DNA of 64,000 bases, from assembly GCF_021922985.1 (NCBI RefSeq), contig NZ_CP040788.1, forward strand, positions 2,232,001-2,296,000. Reading direction: 5' to 3'. How positions within the stretch are numbered: position 1 is the stretch's first letter; every line of letters begins with the position of its first letter. A program made the translations under genes and the position numbers. The notes below the pieces were generated by a model. The model had not been told where the DNA came from, searched no databases, and saw only the letters and a program-made list of their open reading frames with translations. Shown here in pieces: positions 1 to 7,918 of the stretch. The DNA is from Clavibacter michiganensis subsp. tessellarius. GTDB taxonomy: Bacteria > Actinomycetota > Actinomycetes > Actinomycetales > Microbacteriaceae.

Positions 1-125
1 ACCACGTCGGTGACGCCCGCGCGGACGAGCGCCAGCAGCATCGCGAGCGCGCGGTCGGTGGAGGGGTTGCCGGTGCGGGGCGGGGCGACGGCGGACGGGA
101 CGGGGAGGGGGCCGGCGGCGGTCAC
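1..125 (-). CDS. menD: MenD, 2-succinyl-5-enolpyruvyl-6-hydroxy-3-cyclohexene-1-carboxylate synthase (5' end only)
   Basis: Only the first 41 codons are in the window. Reading leftward from a GTG at 123-125, after a short Pro/Ala-rich leader the protein has [19 protein letters not shown] followed by TDVV. This is the usual MenD N-terminus (NPST...LV..LVRAGV..VV.CPGSR), the start of the ThDP-dependent enzyme that makes SEPHCHC in menaquinone synthesis. It lies 4 bp downstream of the PLDc_N gene on the same strand and close to menA, which supports the call. The rest of the enzyme, including the ThDP-binding part, lies outside the window. Confidence 0.72.
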   Translation of the reverse strand, partial: MTAAGPLPVPSAVAPPRTGNPSTDRALAMLLALVRAGVTDV

Positions 126-129
126 CGGG

Positions 130-564
130 TCAGGAATCCCGGCGACCCGGGGTACCGGGCGCGTCGTCGGCGTCGGGGCGGGGACGCGGGGCGGTGCCCG
201 TGCCGCCCGGCGCCGCGGGGCCGTCGGAGTCGGGAGCGGGCCCGTCGCTGTCGAGGTCGGCGAGCTCCTGCTCGAGGCGGCGGATGCGCTCCTGCTCCGA
301 GCGCGCGCGGCCGAGGTTCGAGAGGAAGTCGGGGTCGTCGTCCGGACCGAGGCGACGGCCGGAGGAGCGGGCGAGGTCGGTGCGGTCCTTGCCGACGGTG
401 AGCCAGAGGATGCCGCCGATGACGGGCACGAGGACGACCACGGCGATCCACGCGGGCTTCGGGAGGCCGCGCATGCGGGTCCGCGGCGTCATCGCGGTGT
501 CCACGATGACGAAGACCGTGAAGAACACGATCACGACGGCGAGACCGATCAGCAGGCGGGGCAT
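130..564 (-). CDS. PLDc_N domain membrane protein
   Basis: 144-residue small membrane protein. Residues about 2-22 form a first hydrophobic segment ([19 protein letters not shown]), and a second lies at about 37-56 ([20 protein letters not shown]), the standard phospholipase D-nuclease N-terminal module, which has no nuclease active site. The rest is a soluble, charged tail with a short coiled-coil-like stretch ([17 protein letters not shown]). I place the start at the second in-frame ATG (564), because a TACCAT box lies exactly 6 nt upstream (571-576), as in many genes here. PLDc_N proteins often sit beside menaquinone or cytochrome genes in Microbacteriaceae. The function is unknown. Confidence 0.8.
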   Translation of the reverse strand: MPRLLIGLAVVIVFFTVFVIVDTAMTPRTRMRGLPKPAWIAVVVLVPVIGGILWLTVGKDRTDLARSSGRRLGPDDDPDFLSNLGRARSEQERIRRLEQELADLDSDGPAPDSDGPAAPGGTGTAPRPRPDADDAPGTPGRRDS

Positions 565-678
565 CTGTCGATGGTAGCTCCGCAACCGGGGAGGACGCCG
601 GGCGTCCAGCGGGCGGGAAGGGCACGGGGGCTGTGCGCTCGGCGGGGGCCGTCCAGGCGCCCGACCTATGCTGGCCCG

Positions 679-1026
679 GTGAGTTCCCGTCGCTACTGGC
701 TCGTCTACACCGTCGTCCGCGTCCTCCTGTTCGCCGTCCCGTTCGGCCTCGTGGTCGCGGTCAACGCCGACCTGTGGCCGCTGGCCGCGGTCATCGGCGC
801 GGTGGTGTCGTTCTGCGGCTCCTACATCTTCCTACGCACGCAGCGCGAGGCCATGGCGGCGGATCTCGCGGCCGTCGCCGCCGGGCGCCGCCGCCCCGTC
901 GAGGACGACGACTCCGAGGACGCCGCCCTCGACGCCGCCGAGCGCCGCGCGACCGGATCCGCCTCCCCCGCCGCGTCCGTGGACGCCGCGAAGCCGCGCG
1001 CCGACGGCGAGGCCGAGCGCAGCTGA
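679..1026 (+). CDS. DUF4229 family membrane protein
   Basis: 115 residues starting at GTG 679 (VSSRRYWLVYTVVRVLLFAV). There are two transmembrane helices in the first 55 residues, then a basic motif (FLRTQREAMAADLAA) and an acidic/Ala-rich tail of about 50 residues. This matches the layout of actinobacterial DUF4229 proteins, found next to menaquinone genes. A TATGCT box at 667-672 lies 6 nt before the GTG, so the mRNA is probably leaderless. It faces away from the PLDc_N/menD pair. No catalytic motif is visible. Confidence 0.78.
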   Translation: MSSRRYWLVYTVVRVLLFAVPFGLVVAVNADLWPLAAVIGAVVSFCGSYIFLRTQREAMAADLAAVAAGRRRPVEDDDSEDAALDAAERRATGSASPAASVDAAKPRADGEAERS

Positions 1027-1039
1027 CGCGTCCGCAGGA

Positions 1040-1414
1040 TCAGCCCGGATCGAGCGGCAGGTACGGGATCCAGGCGCCGCCGCTCGTGGGCGGGGAGTCG
1101 TCGCGGAGCGCGAGGCGCCGTGACCGCAGGGACGGCACGAGCCGGTCGGCCTCGAGCAGTCGGTAGCGCTCGGACGGCCGCGCGTCGGCGGCGGCGTCGG
1201 CGAGGGCCGCGAGGATCCGGGCGGGTGCGGCGCGCGCATCCGTCGCGGTGAGCGCCTCCCACCACGCGGTGAGCTCCTCGTCCAGCACGAGCACCGCGCG
1301 CGCGACGGCGGTCGTGCGGGAGCGGAGCATCAGCCCGATGCCCTCGACGATCCCCGTGTCGTAGGCGGGCTCGAGCGCCTGCGCCAGCCCTGCCGGGACG
1401 GCGGGACCGGGCAT
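1040..1414 (-). CDS. Hypothetical protein downstream of menA
   Basis: 124-residue soluble, Ala/Leu/Arg-rich protein, probably helical, with no signal peptide, membrane segment or recognised domain. The ATG at 1414 is preceded by a good ribosome site (GGAGG, spacing 5). It follows menA on the same strand with a 14 bp gap and is probably co-transcribed with it. The C-terminus reads GGAWIPYLPLDPG. I do not recognise the family. Confidence 0.62.
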   Translation of the reverse strand: MPGPAVPAGLAQALEPAYDTGIVEGIGLMLRSRTTAVARAVLVLDEELTAWWEALTATDARAAPARILAALADAAADARPSERYRLLEADRLVPSLRSRRLALRDDSPPTSGGAWIPYLPLDPG

Positions 1415-1428
1415 CGGCGCCTCCGGGC

Positions 1429-2412
1429 TCAGAACGCGAACGCCGCGCCGAGCCCCAGGCCGAACGTGAGGGCGGCCATGCTCGTGAGCTGCAGCGAGAG
1501 GATCAGCTCCTTCGGGGTGCGGCCGGTGCACGCGATGATCGCGGCCGGCAGCGCCAGCACGAGCGTGAACAGCACCAGCAGCGCCTTCGGGTAGAAGAGG
1601 GAGAAGAAGACCACGACCGAGTAGGCGATCGCGATCTCGATGCAGTAGACGATGCGCGAGCCGCGCGGGCCGAGCCGCACCGCGAGCGTGCGCTTGCCGA
1701 CCTTGCCGTCCTGCTCGATGTCGCGGATGTTGTTGACCATGAGCACGGCGCACGCGAAGCCGCCGGCCGCGACGCCGCCCAGCCAGCCCTCGCCCGTGAT
1801 CATGCCGATGAGGATGAACTGCGTGCCGGCCGTCGCGACCAGCCCGAAGAACACGAAGACGACGACGTCGCCGAGGCCCGCGTAGCCGTAGGGCCGCTTG
1901 CCTCCCGTGTAGAAGTACGCCGCGACGATGGCGACGGCGCCGACCGCGAGCAGCCACCAGTGGCCGGTGATCAGCACGATCGCGAGGCCGGCGACCGCGG
2001 CGAGGCCGAAGAACGCGAGCGCCACGGTGAGCACGGTGCGGGGCTTCGCGGCGCCGGATCCGGTGAGGCGGGCGGGGCCGACGCGCACGTCGTCGGTGCC
2101 GCGGACGCCGTCGGAGTAGTCGTTGGCGTAGTTGACGCCGATCTGCAGCAGCACCGCGACGGCGAGGCAGAGGAGCGCGAGGCCGAGGTCGACGCCCTCG
2201 TCGGGGCCGAGCGCGCGGGCCGCTCCCGCGCCGATCGCGACCGGGGCGACGGCGAGCGGGAGGGTGCGGATGCGGGCGCCGGAGATCCAGTCGCGCGCGG
2301 TGGCCTTCGGGGCCTTCGCCGGGTTCCCCGAGCGCGCCGTCGCGGGCGATCCCGGACGGGTCCGGGCGGGGTTCGAGGGTGCCGGGCGGGTGCGCTTCTT
2401 CTTCTGTGCCAC
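1429..2412 (-). CDS. menA: 1,4-dihydroxy-2-naphthoate polyprenyltransferase (MenA)
   Basis: 327-residue UbiA-superfamily membrane enzyme that prenylates DHNA to demethylmenaquinone. After a basic, low-complexity N-terminus of about 40 residues (KKKRTRPAPSNPARTR) comes WISGARIRTLPLAVAPV, then the Asp-rich motif NYANDYSDGVRGTD at about residue 102, and a second one (VNNIRDIEQDGKVGKRTLAVRLG) at about 226. Eight or so hydrophobic helices follow the usual order. The start is GTG 2412, with a TAGGAT box 8 nt upstream. Together with menD nearby it forms a menaquinone locus. Confidence 0.93.
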   Translation of the reverse strand: MAQKKKRTRPAPSNPARTRPGSPATARSGNPAKAPKATARDWISGARIRTLPLAVAPVAIGAGAARALGPDEGVDLGLALLCLAVAVLLQIGVNYANDYSDGVRGTDDVRVGPARLTGSGAAKPRTVLTVALAFFGLAAVAGLAIVLITGHWWLLAVGAVAIVAAYFYTGGKRPYGYAGLGDVVVFVFFGLVATAGTQFILIGMITGEGWLGGVAAGGFACAVLMVNNIRDIEQDGKVGKRTLAVRLGPRGSRIVYCIEIAIAYSVVVFFSLFYPKALLVLFTLVLALPAAIIACTGRTPKELILSLQLTSMAALTFGLGLGAAFAF

Positions 2413-2520
2413 GAGGGGCGATCCTACGCGTCGGCCGCCCGCGGGCGCTTCCGGGCGGTGCGGAGCCCGTGCGCGCGGGAGACCGCGCGGCGGGCAGCGG
2501 CCGCCCGCACGCGGCGCCGG

Positions 2521-3273
2521 CTAGCGGCTGCCGCCCACCGGCGACGGCGCCCAGCCGTCCGCCGGGCAGTTCCAGCGCATGATCGCGTGGCGGCCGTGCT
2601 CGAAGCCGAGCTCGCTGAGCGTGGAGGTCGAGAGCGTGAGGATCCCGCCGGCCTCCGCGGGCAGGCCGACCCACGCGACGGCGAGCGCGCGGATCACGTG
2701 GGCGTGCGCGACGAGGAGCACGTCCTGGCCGGACTCGAGCACGGGCAGCACGCGCTCGAGCACCTTGAGCACGCGCGCGCGGACCTGGCCCGACGTCTCG
2801 CCCGGGGTGTCGCCCGCGGGCACGCCGTCGGTCCAGAGGTCCCAGTGGCCGCGCTCGGACTGGATGTCGGCCGTGGTGCGGCCCTCGTACGCGCCGTAGT
2901 CGAACTCGACGAGCCGGTCGTCGACCTCGGCCTGGTCGCCATAGCCGATGAGCTCCGCGGTGCGCTGCGCGCGGGAGCGGGGGCTCGCGAGCACGAGGCC
3001 GAACTCCGTGCCCCCGAGCACGGCGCCGACCGCGCGCGCCTGCTCCTCGCCGGTCTCGGTGAGCGGGATGTCGGTCGTTCCGGTGTGGCGCCCGTTGACG
3101 CTCCACTCGGTCTGCCCGTGGCGCACCATGACGATGCGTCCGCGGACCTTCTCCTGCCACTCCGGGGTGCCGGGGATCTCGGCGCGCGCGATGGCGGCGT
3201 CCACCTCCGCGTACACGGGCGCGACGTCGTCGCGGGCGAGGCGCTTGGCGGTGGCGGGGTTCATGCCGGTCAT
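2521..3273 (-). CDS. Histidine phosphatase family protein
   Basis: 250-residue phosphoglycerate mutase-like phosphatase. The phosphohistidine motif is VMVRHGQTEW at about residue 38-47, with the TGTTDIPLTETGEEQA segment after it, the SPRSRAQRTAELIG motif, and a C-terminal LLVAHAHVIRALA carrying the second histidine. The start is set at ATG 3273 (MTGMNPATAKRL) because GGAGGAG lies 7-8 nt upstream; the in-frame ATG at 3315 has no such site. The substrate cannot be told. These enzymes act on phosphosugars, cobalamin precursors or nucleotides. Confidence 0.85.
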   Translation of the reverse strand: MTGMNPATAKRLARDDVAPVYAEVDAAIARAEIPGTPEWQEKVRGRIVMVRHGQTEWSVNGRHTGTTDIPLTETGEEQARAVGAVLGGTEFGLVLASPRSRAQRTAELIGYGDQAEVDDRLVEFDYGAYEGRTTADIQSERGHWDLWTDGVPAGDTPGETSGQVRARVLKVLERVLPVLESGQDVLLVAHAHVIRALAVAWVGLPAEAGGILTLSTSTLSELGFEHGRHAIMRWNCPADGWAPSPVGGSR

Positions 3274-3349
3274 GCGGGGGTCTCCTCCGTCGTCCGGGCG
3301 GGTGGCGGGCGACATCCGACTCTACGCCCGGGCGGATCCGCGGCCGGGC

Positions 3350-4267
3350 TCAGTGCACGTGCTCCAGGAGGTCGAGCCCGACGATCCCGAGGGCGTCGCG
3401 CACCGCGAGCCGGGCCGGGAGGTCGGCGTCGTCGAAGTGCACCATGACGGCGTACGCGACCGCGCCGCGCGGCCCGCGGAGCACGCCCGCCTCGGCGCGC
3501 ACGCCCGCGTCCACCCCGGTGCAGTCGACCACCACGATGCCGTGCTCGCCGCCGCGCTCGACCAGCGGGTCGAGCCCGAAGGACGCCGCCACGAGCGAGC
3601 GGTCGGTGTTGAGCGCGAGCCAGCCGACCACTCGCGTGCTCGTCTCCTCGTCCACGACCTCGCCGTGCACGAGGGAGGAGAAGAGCGAGGCGAGCTCGCG
3701 GGCGGATCCGACGGACAGCTGCGGGGCGTCGTCCGGCCCCCGGGATCCGCGCGCCAGGTCGAGCAGGGCCGTGCGGCGGAGGCCGAGCGACTCCGCCCGG
3801 GCGCGCACGGCGCCGAGGCCCACGATCCGGAGCAGGGCGTTGGTGGCCGCGGCGTCGCCGGTGGCGCCGACGAGGGATCCGAGGTCGGTCGCGGGCAGCG
3901 ACGGGACGACGAGGTGCCGCCAGAGGCCCGCGCTGCCGCCCTCGTCCTCGGGCCGGCGGTCGACGAGGTGCAGCGGCGAGAGGTCGCCCGAGGTCATGCG
4001 CGCCGACAGCTCGATGAGGAGGAGCACGCGCCCGAGGCCGGCGGCGGGCAGCGCGACGTGGTCGTCGACCGCGAGCACGACCTCGCCCGTGTCGAGGTCG
4101 GTCGCGCGGGCGGCGACGCGCATCCCGTCGAGGGCGAGGCCGCCGAGCGCGCGGAAGGCGCTGCGGAACGCGGCCGCCGGCTCGTCGCCGCGATGCCGGG
4201 CCGGGCCCCCGCCGGCGTGGCGGGGGCCCGGGGCGTCGTCGCCCGGCACGTGCGTCGGATCCGTCAT
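3350..4267 (-). CDS. Class A beta-lactamase-fold protein lacking the catalytic motifs
   Basis: 305 residues. The order of segments matches serine beta-lactamase/beta-lactamase2 proteins: VALPAAGLGRVLLLIEL, then a GATGDAAATNALLRIVG block, then VVVDCTGVDAGVRAEAG followed by GPRGAVAYAVMV. At the three catalytic positions, however, SxxK reads G77-L-G-R80, SDN reads G137-D-A139 and KTG reads C249-T-G251. The acylating Ser and general-base Lys are both gone, so I infer a non-hydrolytic protein. No signal peptide is visible. The ATG at 4267 lies 13 bp after the stop of the M13 peptidase gene, suggesting one operon. Confidence 0.62.
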   Translation of the reverse strand: MTDPTHVPGDDAPGPRHAGGGPARHRGDEPAAAFRSAFRALGGLALDGMRVAARATDLDTGEVVLAVDDHVALPAAGLGRVLLLIELSARMTSGDLSPLHLVDRRPEDEGGSAGLWRHLVVPSLPATDLGSLVGATGDAAATNALLRIVGLGAVRARAESLGLRRTALLDLARGSRGPDDAPQLSVGSARELASLFSSLVHGEVVDEETSTRVVGWLALNTDRSLVAASFGLDPLVERGGEHGIVVVDCTGVDAGVRAEAGVLRGPRGAVAYAVMVHFDDADLPARLAVRDALGIVGLDLLEHVH

Positions 4268-4280
4268 CGCCGGACGCGCG

Positions 4281-6263
4281 TCACCAGATGGTGACGCGGG
4301 CCTCCTCGTCGAGCCAGAGGCCGTCGCCCGGCTTCACGTCGAACGTCGCGTAGAAGGCGTCGATGTTGCGGACGATCTGGTTGCAGCGGAACTCGTTCGG
4401 CGCGTGCGGGTCGATGGCGAGCAGGCGCATGACCTCGGCGTCGCGGCCCTTCTGCTGCCAGGCCTGCGCCCAGGAGAGGAAGAAGCGCTCGGCGCCCGTG
4501 AGCCCGTCGATGACCGGCGGCTCGGCGCCCTCGAGGGAGAGGAGGTACGCCTTCCACGCGATGGAGAGGCCGCCGAGGTCGCCGATGTTCTCGCCGATGG
4601 TGAGCGCGCCGTTCACGTGCGGGGCGTCGTCGGCCGTGAGCTGCGCGGGCACGAGCGCGTCGTACTGCTGGATGAGGGATGCGGTGCGCTCCTCGAACGC
4701 CGCGCGGTCGGCCGGGGTCCACCAGTCGGTGAGGCGGCCGTCGCCGTCGTAGCGCGAGCCCTGGTCGTCGAAGCCGTGGCCGATCTCGTGGCCGATGACC
4801 GCGCCGATCGCGCCGTAGTTCGCGGCCGGGTCGCGCGCCTCGTCGAAGAACGGGAACTGGAGGATCGCGGCCGGGAACACGATCTCGTTGAAGCCGGGGT
4901 TGTAGTACGCGTTGATGGTCTGCGGCGTCATGAACCACTCGTCGCGGTCGAGCGGGGCGCCGATCTTCGCGAGCTCGCGACGCGTCTCGAAGCGGGCGGT
5001 CGCGCGCACGTTGCCCAGGAGGTCCGTCGGGTCGATCTCGAGCGCGGAGTAGTCGCGCCAGCGGTCCGGGAAGCCGATCTTCGGGGTGAACTTCTCGAGC
5101 TTCTCGAGCGCCCGGCCGCGGGTCTCCGCGGTCATCCACTCGAGGCCGGAGATGGAGTCGCGGTACGCCTCCACGAGGTGGCCGACGAGCACGTCCATCT
5201 CGGCCTTGGCGGTGCGGGAGAAGTGGCGGTCGACGTAGATGCGGCCGATGGCCTCGCCCATGGCGCCCTCGACGAGCGAGACGCCGCGCTTCCAGCGCAC
5301 GCGCTGCTCGGGCGCGCCCGTGAGCGTGCGGCCGTAGAAGTCGAAGGACGCCTCGGAGAACGCCTTCGGGAGCAGCGCCGCGTTCGAGCGGATGACCTGC
5401 CAGGCGAGCCAGTCGCGGAGCGCGGGGACCTCGGCGTCGGTCAGGAGCGCGCCTAGGCCCTCGGCGAAGGACGGCTCGCGGAGCACGAGCTCGTCGAGCG
5501 CGGCGGCGGGCGCCGCGAAGGCGTCGCGCCAGACGTCCAGGTCGGCGCCGGCGGCCTTCGCCACGAGGTCGCGGAGCTCCGCCCAGGTGACGAGGTTGTA
5601 GGTGGCCTGGCTGTCGCGGGTGCGGACGTTGTCCCAGTGGACGGCGGCGACGCGGGTCTCCAGGTCGAGGATCCGGTCGGCGCGGCCCGCGGGGTCGTCG
5701 AGCTGCGCGAGGCCGAGCATCCGCTCGACGAAGGCGCGGTAGGCGTCGCGGACGGCCGCGTGGCCCTCCTCGCGGTAGTAGCTCTCGTCGGGGAGGCCGA
5801 TGCCGCCCTGCTCGACCTGCACGACGTAGCGCTCGGGGTCGCCCGGGTCGTTGTCGACGAAGAGGCCGAGGAGGCCGCTCACGTTCGTCTGCTCGAGGCG
5901 GCCCAGGGTCGCGAGGAAGGACGGGACGTCGGTGACGGCGGCGGCCTGGTCGAGCTGGTCGCGGATCGGCTCGGTGCCGAGCGCCTCCACCCGCTCCTCG
6001 TCCATGAAGCTCGTGAAGAGGTCGCCGAAGCGGCGCTCCTCGGTGCCGGGCTCGGCGTCGACGGCCTCCTCGATGATCACCCGCACGGCCTCCTCGGCCG
6101 CCTCGGCGAGCTGGTGGAACGAGCCCCAGCGGGCCTTGTCGTCCGGGATCGCGGTGCGCTCGAGCCAGCGGCCGTTCACGTGGAGGTAGAGGTCGTCCTG
6201 CGGGCGCACCCCCTGGTCCAGCTCGTCGGTGCGGATCCCGGTCGGAGGTGTCTCGGCGCTCAT
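4281..6263 (-). CDS. M13 family zinc metallopeptidase (neprilysin/PepO-like)
   Basis: 660-residue soluble M13 endopeptidase of normal length, without a signal peptide. The zinc site HEIGH sits in GAVIGHEIGHGFDDQG, and the third ligand Glu in GENIGDLGG follows about 60 residues later. NAYYNPGFNEIVFPAAILQ, typical of the family's substrate cleft, precedes it. The C-terminus ends in the usual W after a conserved EFRCNQIVRNIDAF block. The start is ATG 6263 with TAGGCT 7 nt upstream and no Shine-Dalgarno site, so it is probably leaderless. It is likely cytosolic and acts on peptides. Confidence 0.93.
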   Translation of the reverse strand: MSAETPPTGIRTDELDQGVRPQDDLYLHVNGRWLERTAIPDDKARWGSFHQLAEAAEEAVRVIIEEAVDAEPGTEERRFGDLFTSFMDEERVEALGTEPIRDQLDQAAAVTDVPSFLATLGRLEQTNVSGLLGLFVDNDPGDPERYVVQVEQGGIGLPDESYYREEGHAAVRDAYRAFVERMLGLAQLDDPAGRADRILDLETRVAAVHWDNVRTRDSQATYNLVTWAELRDLVAKAAGADLDVWRDAFAAPAAALDELVLREPSFAEGLGALLTDAEVPALRDWLAWQVIRSNAALLPKAFSEASFDFYGRTLTGAPEQRVRWKRGVSLVEGAMGEAIGRIYVDRHFSRTAKAEMDVLVGHLVEAYRDSISGLEWMTAETRGRALEKLEKFTPKIGFPDRWRDYSALEIDPTDLLGNVRATARFETRRELAKIGAPLDRDEWFMTPQTINAYYNPGFNEIVFPAAILQFPFFDEARDPAANYGAIGAVIGHEIGHGFDDQGSRYDGDGRLTDWWTPADRAAFEERTASLIQQYDALVPAQLTADDAPHVNGALTIGENIGDLGGLSIAWKAYLLSLEGAEPPVIDGLTGAERFFLSWAQAWQQKGRDAEVMRLLAIDPHAPNEFRCNQIVRNIDAFYATFDVKPGDGLWLDEEARVTIW

Positions 6264-6443
6264 GGGCACGAGCCTAGGGGCGTCTCCCGCGCGCGTCCCG
6301 GGAGCGGCGGAGCGGGACCGGCGGTCGAGGCGGTCCGCCGGAGCCCGGACCGGATCCGCCGCGCGAAACGCCACCGCAACACGGCGTCGGTACGCTCGCC
6401 GATCGGGGCGTCTCCCCACACACCCGCGCGAGAGCAGGCGATC

Positions 6444-7727
6444 ATGGCCCGACAGATCTGGACCCTCCACGGCGACGGCAAGGCGGTCGAGACCTCCGCG
6501 GTCGTCGGCCCCGGCGAGCGCCTCACCTGGCCGCGCACCATCGGGCTCGGGCTGCAGCACGTCGTCGCGATGTTCGGCGCGACCTTCCTCGTGCCCGCGC
6601 TCACGGGGTTCCCGCCCACGACGACGCTGTTCTTCTCCGGGCTCGGCACGATCCTGTTCTTGGCTCTCACGAAGAACCGGCTGCCCAGCTACCTCGGCTC
6701 GTCGTTCGCGTTCATCGCACCCATCGGCGCGGCCAACGCGGCCACGGCGGCCGGCGGCGGCGGGATCGGGGCGGCGCTCGCGGGCATCGTCGCGGTCGGC
6801 GTGATGCTCGCGATCGTCGGCGGCATCGTGCAGCTCACCGGCACCGGCTGGATCGACGCGCTGCTGCCGCCCGTGGTGGCCGGCGCGATCGTCGCGCTCA
6901 TCGGCTTTAACCTGGCGTCGGCCGCGCGCGACAACTTCGTGGTGGCGCCCGTGACGGCGACCATCACGCTCGCCGCCGTGATCCTCTCGACCGTGCTGTT
7001 CCGCGGGATCCTCGGCCGCCTGTCGATCGTGCTCGGCGTGGTCGTCGGGTACGCGGTGGCGGCGATCCGCGGCGAGATCACGTTCGACGCGGTCGGGTCG
7101 GCCGCGTGGATCGGCCTGCCCGAGTTCCACGCGCCCGAGATCACGCCGCAGTTCTGGTCGCTGCTGCCCGCGTTCCTGCCCGTCGTGCTCGTGCTCGTCG
7201 CGGAGAACGTGGGCCACATCCGGGGCGTCGCGCAGATGACCGACGGGTCGGTGAACAAGCTGACCGGCCGGGCGCTCCTGGCCGACGGCCTGGCGACCGT
7301 GCTCGCGGGCCTCGGCGGCGGATCCGGCACCACGACCTACGGCGAGAACATCGGCGTGATGGCCGCCACGCGCGTCTACTCGACCGCCGCCTACTGGGTC
7401 GCCGGCGGGTTCGCCGTGCTGCTCGGCCTCTCGCCCAAGGTCGGCGCGGTGATCAACACGATCCCGGCGGGCGTGCTCGGCGGCGTGACGACGGCGCTGT
7501 ACGGCCTCATCGGGATCATCGGCGTGAAGATCTGGATGGACAACCGGGTGGACTTCTCCAAGCCCGTCAACCAGCTCACGGCGGCGACCGCGCTCATCGT
7601 CGCGATCGCGCCCTTCACCTTCACGCTCGGCAGCGTCTCGTTCAACGGCATCGCGCTCGGGACGGTCGCGGCGATCGTCGTCTACCACGTGATGAGCACG
7701 GTCGCGCGGCTGCGCGGCACCGACTGA
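6444..7727 (+). CDS. NCS2 family uracil/xanthine permease
   Basis: 427-residue nucleobase:cation symporter-2 with about 12-14 hydrophobic segments. The NCS2 signature motifs are present: LGLQHVVAMFGATFLVP near residue 35, VLVAENVGHIRGVAQM near 250 and GGGSGTTTYGENIGVMAATR near 290. The pattern is closer to uracil permeases (UraA) than to xanthine carriers, but specificity cannot be fixed by eye. It is divergent from the M13 gene across a 180 bp intergenic region with a possible TACGCT box in the middle. No partner enzyme lies beside it. Confidence 0.9.
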   Translation: MARQIWTLHGDGKAVETSAVVGPGERLTWPRTIGLGLQHVVAMFGATFLVPALTGFPPTTTLFFSGLGTILFLALTKNRLPSYLGSSFAFIAPIGAANAATAAGGGGIGAALAGIVAVGVMLAIVGGIVQLTGTGWIDALLPPVVAGAIVALIGFNLASAARDNFVVAPVTATITLAAVILSTVLFRGILGRLSIVLGVVVGYAVAAIRGEITFDAVGSAAWIGLPEFHAPEITPQFWSLLPAFLPVVLVLVAENVGHIRGVAQMTDGSVNKLTGRALLADGLATVLAGLGGGSGTTTYGENIGVMAATRVYSTAAYWVAGGFAVLLGLSPKVGAVINTIPAGVLGGVTTALYGLIGIIGVKIWMDNRVDFSKPVNQLTAATALIVAIAPFTFTLGSVSFNGIALGTVAAIVVYHVMSTVARLRGTD

Positions 7728-7775
7728 CCGCACGGGCGGCCCGCCCGCTCACGGCGGGGCGCCGACCGCGTGTCC

Positions 7776-7781
7776 TACCAT
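7776..7781 (+). promoter_or_regulatory. Putative -10 box for the GT87 gene
   Basis: TACCAT lies about 99 nt upstream of the 12-codon leader ORF and fits the TANNNT consensus seen throughout the window. The gap to any start codon means a 5' leader of roughly 90 nt, unlike the near-leaderless neighbours. No convincing -35 was found. Confidence 0.3.
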
Positions 7782-7879
7782 CGCGGGAGCGCCGCCCGCC
7801 GGCCGGGCGTCCGCGCGCCGGGCTCCGGCCCCCGCGGGCCGCGTCCCCGTCCGCACCGACCGCAGGAGAACCACCCGAC

Positions 7880-7918
7880 ATGCACCCGCCTGCGCGCCGA
7901 GAGGGCGCCGCCCGGTGA
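7880..7918 (+). CDS. Possible 12-codon leader peptide overlapping the GT87 start
   Basis: ATG 7880 is preceded by CAGGAGAA at good spacing and opens a 12-residue Arg/Ala-rich frame (MHPPARREGAAR). Its TGA overlaps the GTG start of the next gene as GTGA. The downstream gene has no Shine-Dalgarno site of its own, so its translation may be coupled to this mini-ORF. It could equally be an accidental frame. Confidence 0.35.
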   Translation: MHPPARREGAAR

